From an uncultured Bacteroidales bacterium (GTDB taxonomy: Bacteria > Bacteroidota > Bacteroidia > Bacteroidales > FEN-979): a stretch of 43,044 nucleotides of DNA. How positions within the stretch are numbered: the first letter of the stretch is position 1; each line of letters begins with the position of its first letter. Below the pieces are notes generated by a model. The model saw nothing but the letters and a program-made list of their open reading frames with translations. It made no database searches and had not been told where the DNA came from. Shown here in pieces: positions 41,413 through 43,044 of the stretch. A program made the translations under genes and the position numbers. The stretch is taken from the NCBI GenBank assembly GCA_903885595.1, contig CAISJJ010000334.1, positions 1 through 43,044 on the forward strand, read 5' to 3'.

Positions 41413-42471
41413 TCAGAATGGGGTTTCGCTTCCAATGTAACAGGTAATTCCGAGCGAGCCGAATTGATCCGCTATTTTTTGAAGATCAGTTTTCCCTGGG
41501 ATTTTAAAATCAGTCGTGTAATATTTTTTATCGAGAAGGCTGTATTTTTCCCGTCCAAGGTGATGAAGGGGAAGGAGGTTGATTTCATTTCGCCCGATGG
41601 AATGAATAAACCGGGCAGTTTCTTGAATGTTTTCAGCATGATCATTAAACCCGGGAATGACCGGTAAGCGGAAAACCAGGCGTCCGGAAAATTCGCTTGC
41701 AATCCGGCGGGCATTTTCGAGGATATGGGGAATGGGAAAGTTGGCAAGTTGGTAAGTTGGTAAGTTGGCAAGTTGGTAAGTTGGTAAGTTGGTAAGTTGG
41801 TAAGTTTGGGAGTTTGCAGGGTGATTAGCGGGTGAAGGTGTTTTTTGATCGATGGCAGATCCATTGATTATTTTCAGGTCGAAAAATATCCAGTCGATGT
41901 AAGGCAATGATCTTTCATAATTCGCCCAGGGTATGTTGCCACACGTTTCAACGGCAGTATGAATATAGGCGTCATAGCAGCGTTTCAGAAAATCGTGTGC
42001 AAATTCAGGCTGGGCGAAAGGTTCGCCACCCGTGAGGGTAATTCCGCCATCTTTGCCCCAATAGGGACGATCGCGATTGATACGCAGGTATAATTCTTCA
42101 ACTGTAATTTCATATCCACCGATATTCAGCGCCCCCGAACAGCAGGCCCTTGCACACGCATATGAATTGCACTTTGCACATATCGTCCGGTTGAATGAAA
42201 GCAGTGTTGTGTCGCCGGTTTTTGAAATGGTGATGGCATTATGAGGACAAGCATTCACACATAACCCATCGAAAGTGCATTTAGTTTCGCGGTACAGTGG
42301 TTCGGGAAAGAAAGAGATCCCTTCGGGATTGGAGCACCATGCGCATTCAAGGGAACATCCCTTAAAAAAGACAAGGGTTCGGCAGCCGGGGCCGTCGTGC
42401 ACCGAGAATCCCTGGATATCGAAAATATGACCATGGGTTAATTCTGCCGGTACCATTGAAAGTCGGCACAT
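41413..42471 (-). CDS. hpdA: glycyl radical enzyme activating protein (HpdA-like)
   Basis: 352 residues; a start at 42456 (MVPAELTHG) is equally possible. Radical SAM activase: CX3CX2C in FKGCSLECAWCSN (Cys39, 43, 46), then a two-cluster ferredoxin domain (Cys65, 71, 75 and 98, 101, 106, 110), GGITLTGGEP, and FFDLK near 196-200. The added ferredoxin domain is typical of HpdA/CutD-type activases. It generates the glycyl radical on its partner decarboxylase. Overlaps hpdC by 34 bp. Oddity: residues ~219-244 are encoded by an octamer array, replacing the usual short segment before ILENARRI; the frame is intact. Compared with PFL-type activases the loop HxxTGxxN is lost. Confidence 0.88.
   Translation of the reverse strand: MCRLSMVPAELTHGHIFDIQGFSVHDGPGCRTLVFFKGCSLECAWCSNPEGISFFPEPLYRETKCTFDGLCVNACPHNAITISKTGDTTLLSFNRTICAKCNSYACARACCSGALNIGGYEITVEELYLRINRDRPYWGKDGGITLTGGEPFAQPEFAHDFLKRCYDAYIHTAVETCGNIPWANYERSLPYIDWIFFDLKIINGSAIDQKTPSPANHPANSQTYQLTNLPTYQLANLPTYQLANFPIPHILENARRIASEFSGRLVFRLPVIPGFNDHAENIQETARFIHSIGRNEINLLPLHHLGREKYSLLDKKYYTTDFKIPGKTDLQKIADQFGSLGITCYIGSETPF
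41738..41814. repeat. octamer array, AAGTTGGT family, in frame inside hpdA
   Basis: AAGTTGGC, AAGTTGGT twice, AAGTTGGC, AAGTTGGT four times, then AAGTTTGG in 8-bp phase. Because 8 is not a multiple of 3, the protein repeats every eight residues (TYQLANLP-type). Its intergenic relatives are at 10812 and 33889. Confidence 0.9.
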
Positions 42472-42695
42472 TTACTGGCGATCATGTCGGGATAAGCCAG
42501 GGAGGTTCCCATACATTGGCCGAGGAAATCCTTTTCACTCTTATAATTTGAACAGAATTTGCATTTAGCAATTTTTTCTGCCTGACCACAAAAGGGATCT
42601 TCGGGGCCAATTTTTGACTTATTGATTTTGCACATCCCTCTGAAAACATCAACAGGGAGGTAAAATTTACAATCTTTACATGAATACTCATCCAT
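42438..42695 (-). CDS. hpdC: glycyl radical decarboxylase small subunit (HpdC-like)
   Basis: 85 residues with eight Cys: Cys6, 9, 22, 36 and Cys45, 48, 61, 76, suiting two [4Fe-4S] clusters in two similar halves ([12 protein letters not shown] and [12 protein letters not shown]). Length and pattern match the gamma subunit of 4-hydroxyphenylacetate decarboxylase, e.g. of Clostridioides difficile and Tannerella. In known hpdBCA operons the order is large subunit, small subunit, activase; here C and A are in that order, and the large subunit would be beyond 43044. The p-cresol-forming role is inferred; the related phenylacetate and indoleacetate decarboxylases lack this subunit, which favours the hydroxyphenylacetate type. 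Confidence 0.85.
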   Translation of the reverse strand: MDEYSCKDCKFYLPVDVFRGMCKINKSKIGPEDPFCGQAEKIAKCKFCSNYKSEKDFLGQCMGTSLAYPDMIASKCADFQWYRQN

Positions 42696-42749
42696 ATGTT
42701 AATTCTATTTTGTACTTCGCATTTTTATTCCGCACCTACGGAGCGGAAA

Positions 42750-42800
42750 CTCAACATTGTTTCCACCAGGCTACCAAAATCAGGCTCCTATGGAGCCGGA
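42750..42800. repeat. two hairpin repeats CCGC-CTACGGA-GCGG / GGCTCCTATGGAGCC
   Basis: CCGCACCTACGGAGCGG and GGCTCC-TAT-GGAGCC, related inverted repeats in the hpdC upstream region. No T-run follows in either direction. Confidence 0.5.
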
Positions 42801-42805
42801 TGGTT

Positions 42806-43044
42806 CAATCCATCCATCCATCCATCCATCCATCCGTTAATCCATCCATCCGTCAATCCGTCAATCAATTCGTCAATCCATCAATCAATCCATCAATCAA
42901 TCCATCAATCAATCAATCCGTCAATCAATCAATCCGTCAATCAATCCATCAATCAATCCATCAATCCGTCAATCAATCATTCAATCAATCCGTCAATCAA
43001 TCATTCAATCAATCCGTCAATCAATCAATACACCAATGCATCCA
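42806..43044. repeat. tetranucleotide array of CAAT/CCAT/CCGT units, at least 239 bp
   Basis: From 42806 to the right edge almost every fourth base is T, with units CAAT, CCAT, CCGT, rarely TCAT or TTAA. It begins as pure CCAT (six units), then alternates CAAT and CCAT/CCGT in two- and three-unit blocks. It is noncoding: the minus-strand reading hits TGA in all frames. It lies between hpdC and the expected hpdB and is longer than the other arrays; true length is unknown since it reaches the edge. Confidence 0.9.

Noticed and set aside
42806-43044. CRISPR array
   Set aside because: The repeats have a 4-bp period with no unique spacers of 25-40 bp; it is a simple-sequence array.
1-43044. tRNA or rRNA genes
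   Set aside because: No cloverleaf with the conserved GTTCRANNC arm or rRNA sequence was noticed in any intergenic gap by eye; not exhaustively tested.

Overview
The window looks like part of the chromosome of an anaerobic or microaerotolerant member of the Bacteroidota, probably Bacteroidales or a close relative. Evidence: two proteins with type IX secretion (Por) C-terminal sorting domains, promoters of the Bacteroidota form TTG-N18/19-TAnnTTTG with no clear Shine-Dalgarno sequences, a Bacteroidetes-type fused alpha/beta 2-oxoacid dehydrogenase E1, ferredoxin-linked 2-oxoacid oxidoreductases, rubrerythrin/rubredoxin, and an HpdC-HpdA-like glycyl radical enzyme pair. This is inferred from gene content and not from a marker gene.

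Layout. 1-140 is the 3' end of a group II intron (domains V and VI, branch-point A at 134, end at 140). 270-1634 is a Tat-exported GH109-type oxidoreductase/glycosidase, followed on the minus strand by a GH13 enzyme and a PlsC-like acyltransferase. 4411-10750 (minus) is sucA-sucB-nadB-gamma carbonic anhydrase. 10924-12300 is an M20 dipeptidase. 12399-17708 (minus) is tilS-dsbD-secreted VCBS protein. 17811-19574 is a membrane histidine kinase that overlaps korB convergently; korAB and a divergent ferredoxin follow. 23023-27043 (minus) holds an LpxH-like hydrolase, a truncated lipoprotein, a Nudix hydrolase, a DEDDy exonuclease and MnmD. 27311-29713 is the fused E1 gene, bracketed by two inverted copies of a ~134-bp element with terminal inverted repeats. 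30079-32301 is an oxidative-stress island (rubrerythrin, rubredoxin, glutathione peroxidase, peroxiredoxin). 32381-35942 carries a T9SS cargo protein, a LETM1-like protein, a YqaE/Pmp3 proteolipid, a cation transporter and a TIGR02757 protein. 36017-38782 is vorDBAC. 38911-42695 carries a putative metallopeptidase-like protein, an aminotransferase, and the activase and small subunit of a probable 4-hydroxyphenylacetate-decarboxylase-type enzyme; the large subunit would lie beyond the right edge.

How the genes fit together. The metabolic theme is 2-oxoacid oxidation: SucAB (NAD-linked), KorAB (ferredoxin-linked), a fused E1 (pyruvate or branched-chain), and VorDBAC, with two ferredoxins and nearby O2/peroxide defence. 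With the aminotransferase and HpdCA this suggests amino-acid fermentation.

The most unusual signal is not a gene. At least 12 places carry short arrays of 7-bp or 8-bp units that keep strict phase while the unit word changes along the array (for example GATTTAC to GCGTGAC to GCATGAC at 7822-7877). They recur as the same families at distant loci, mostly sit exactly at gene ends or starts, surround the inverted-repeat elements, and also occur in frame inside two genes (the SucB linker and an HpdA loop). They resemble in style the heptameric STRR repeats known from cyanobacteria, but I do not recognise them as a described family here.
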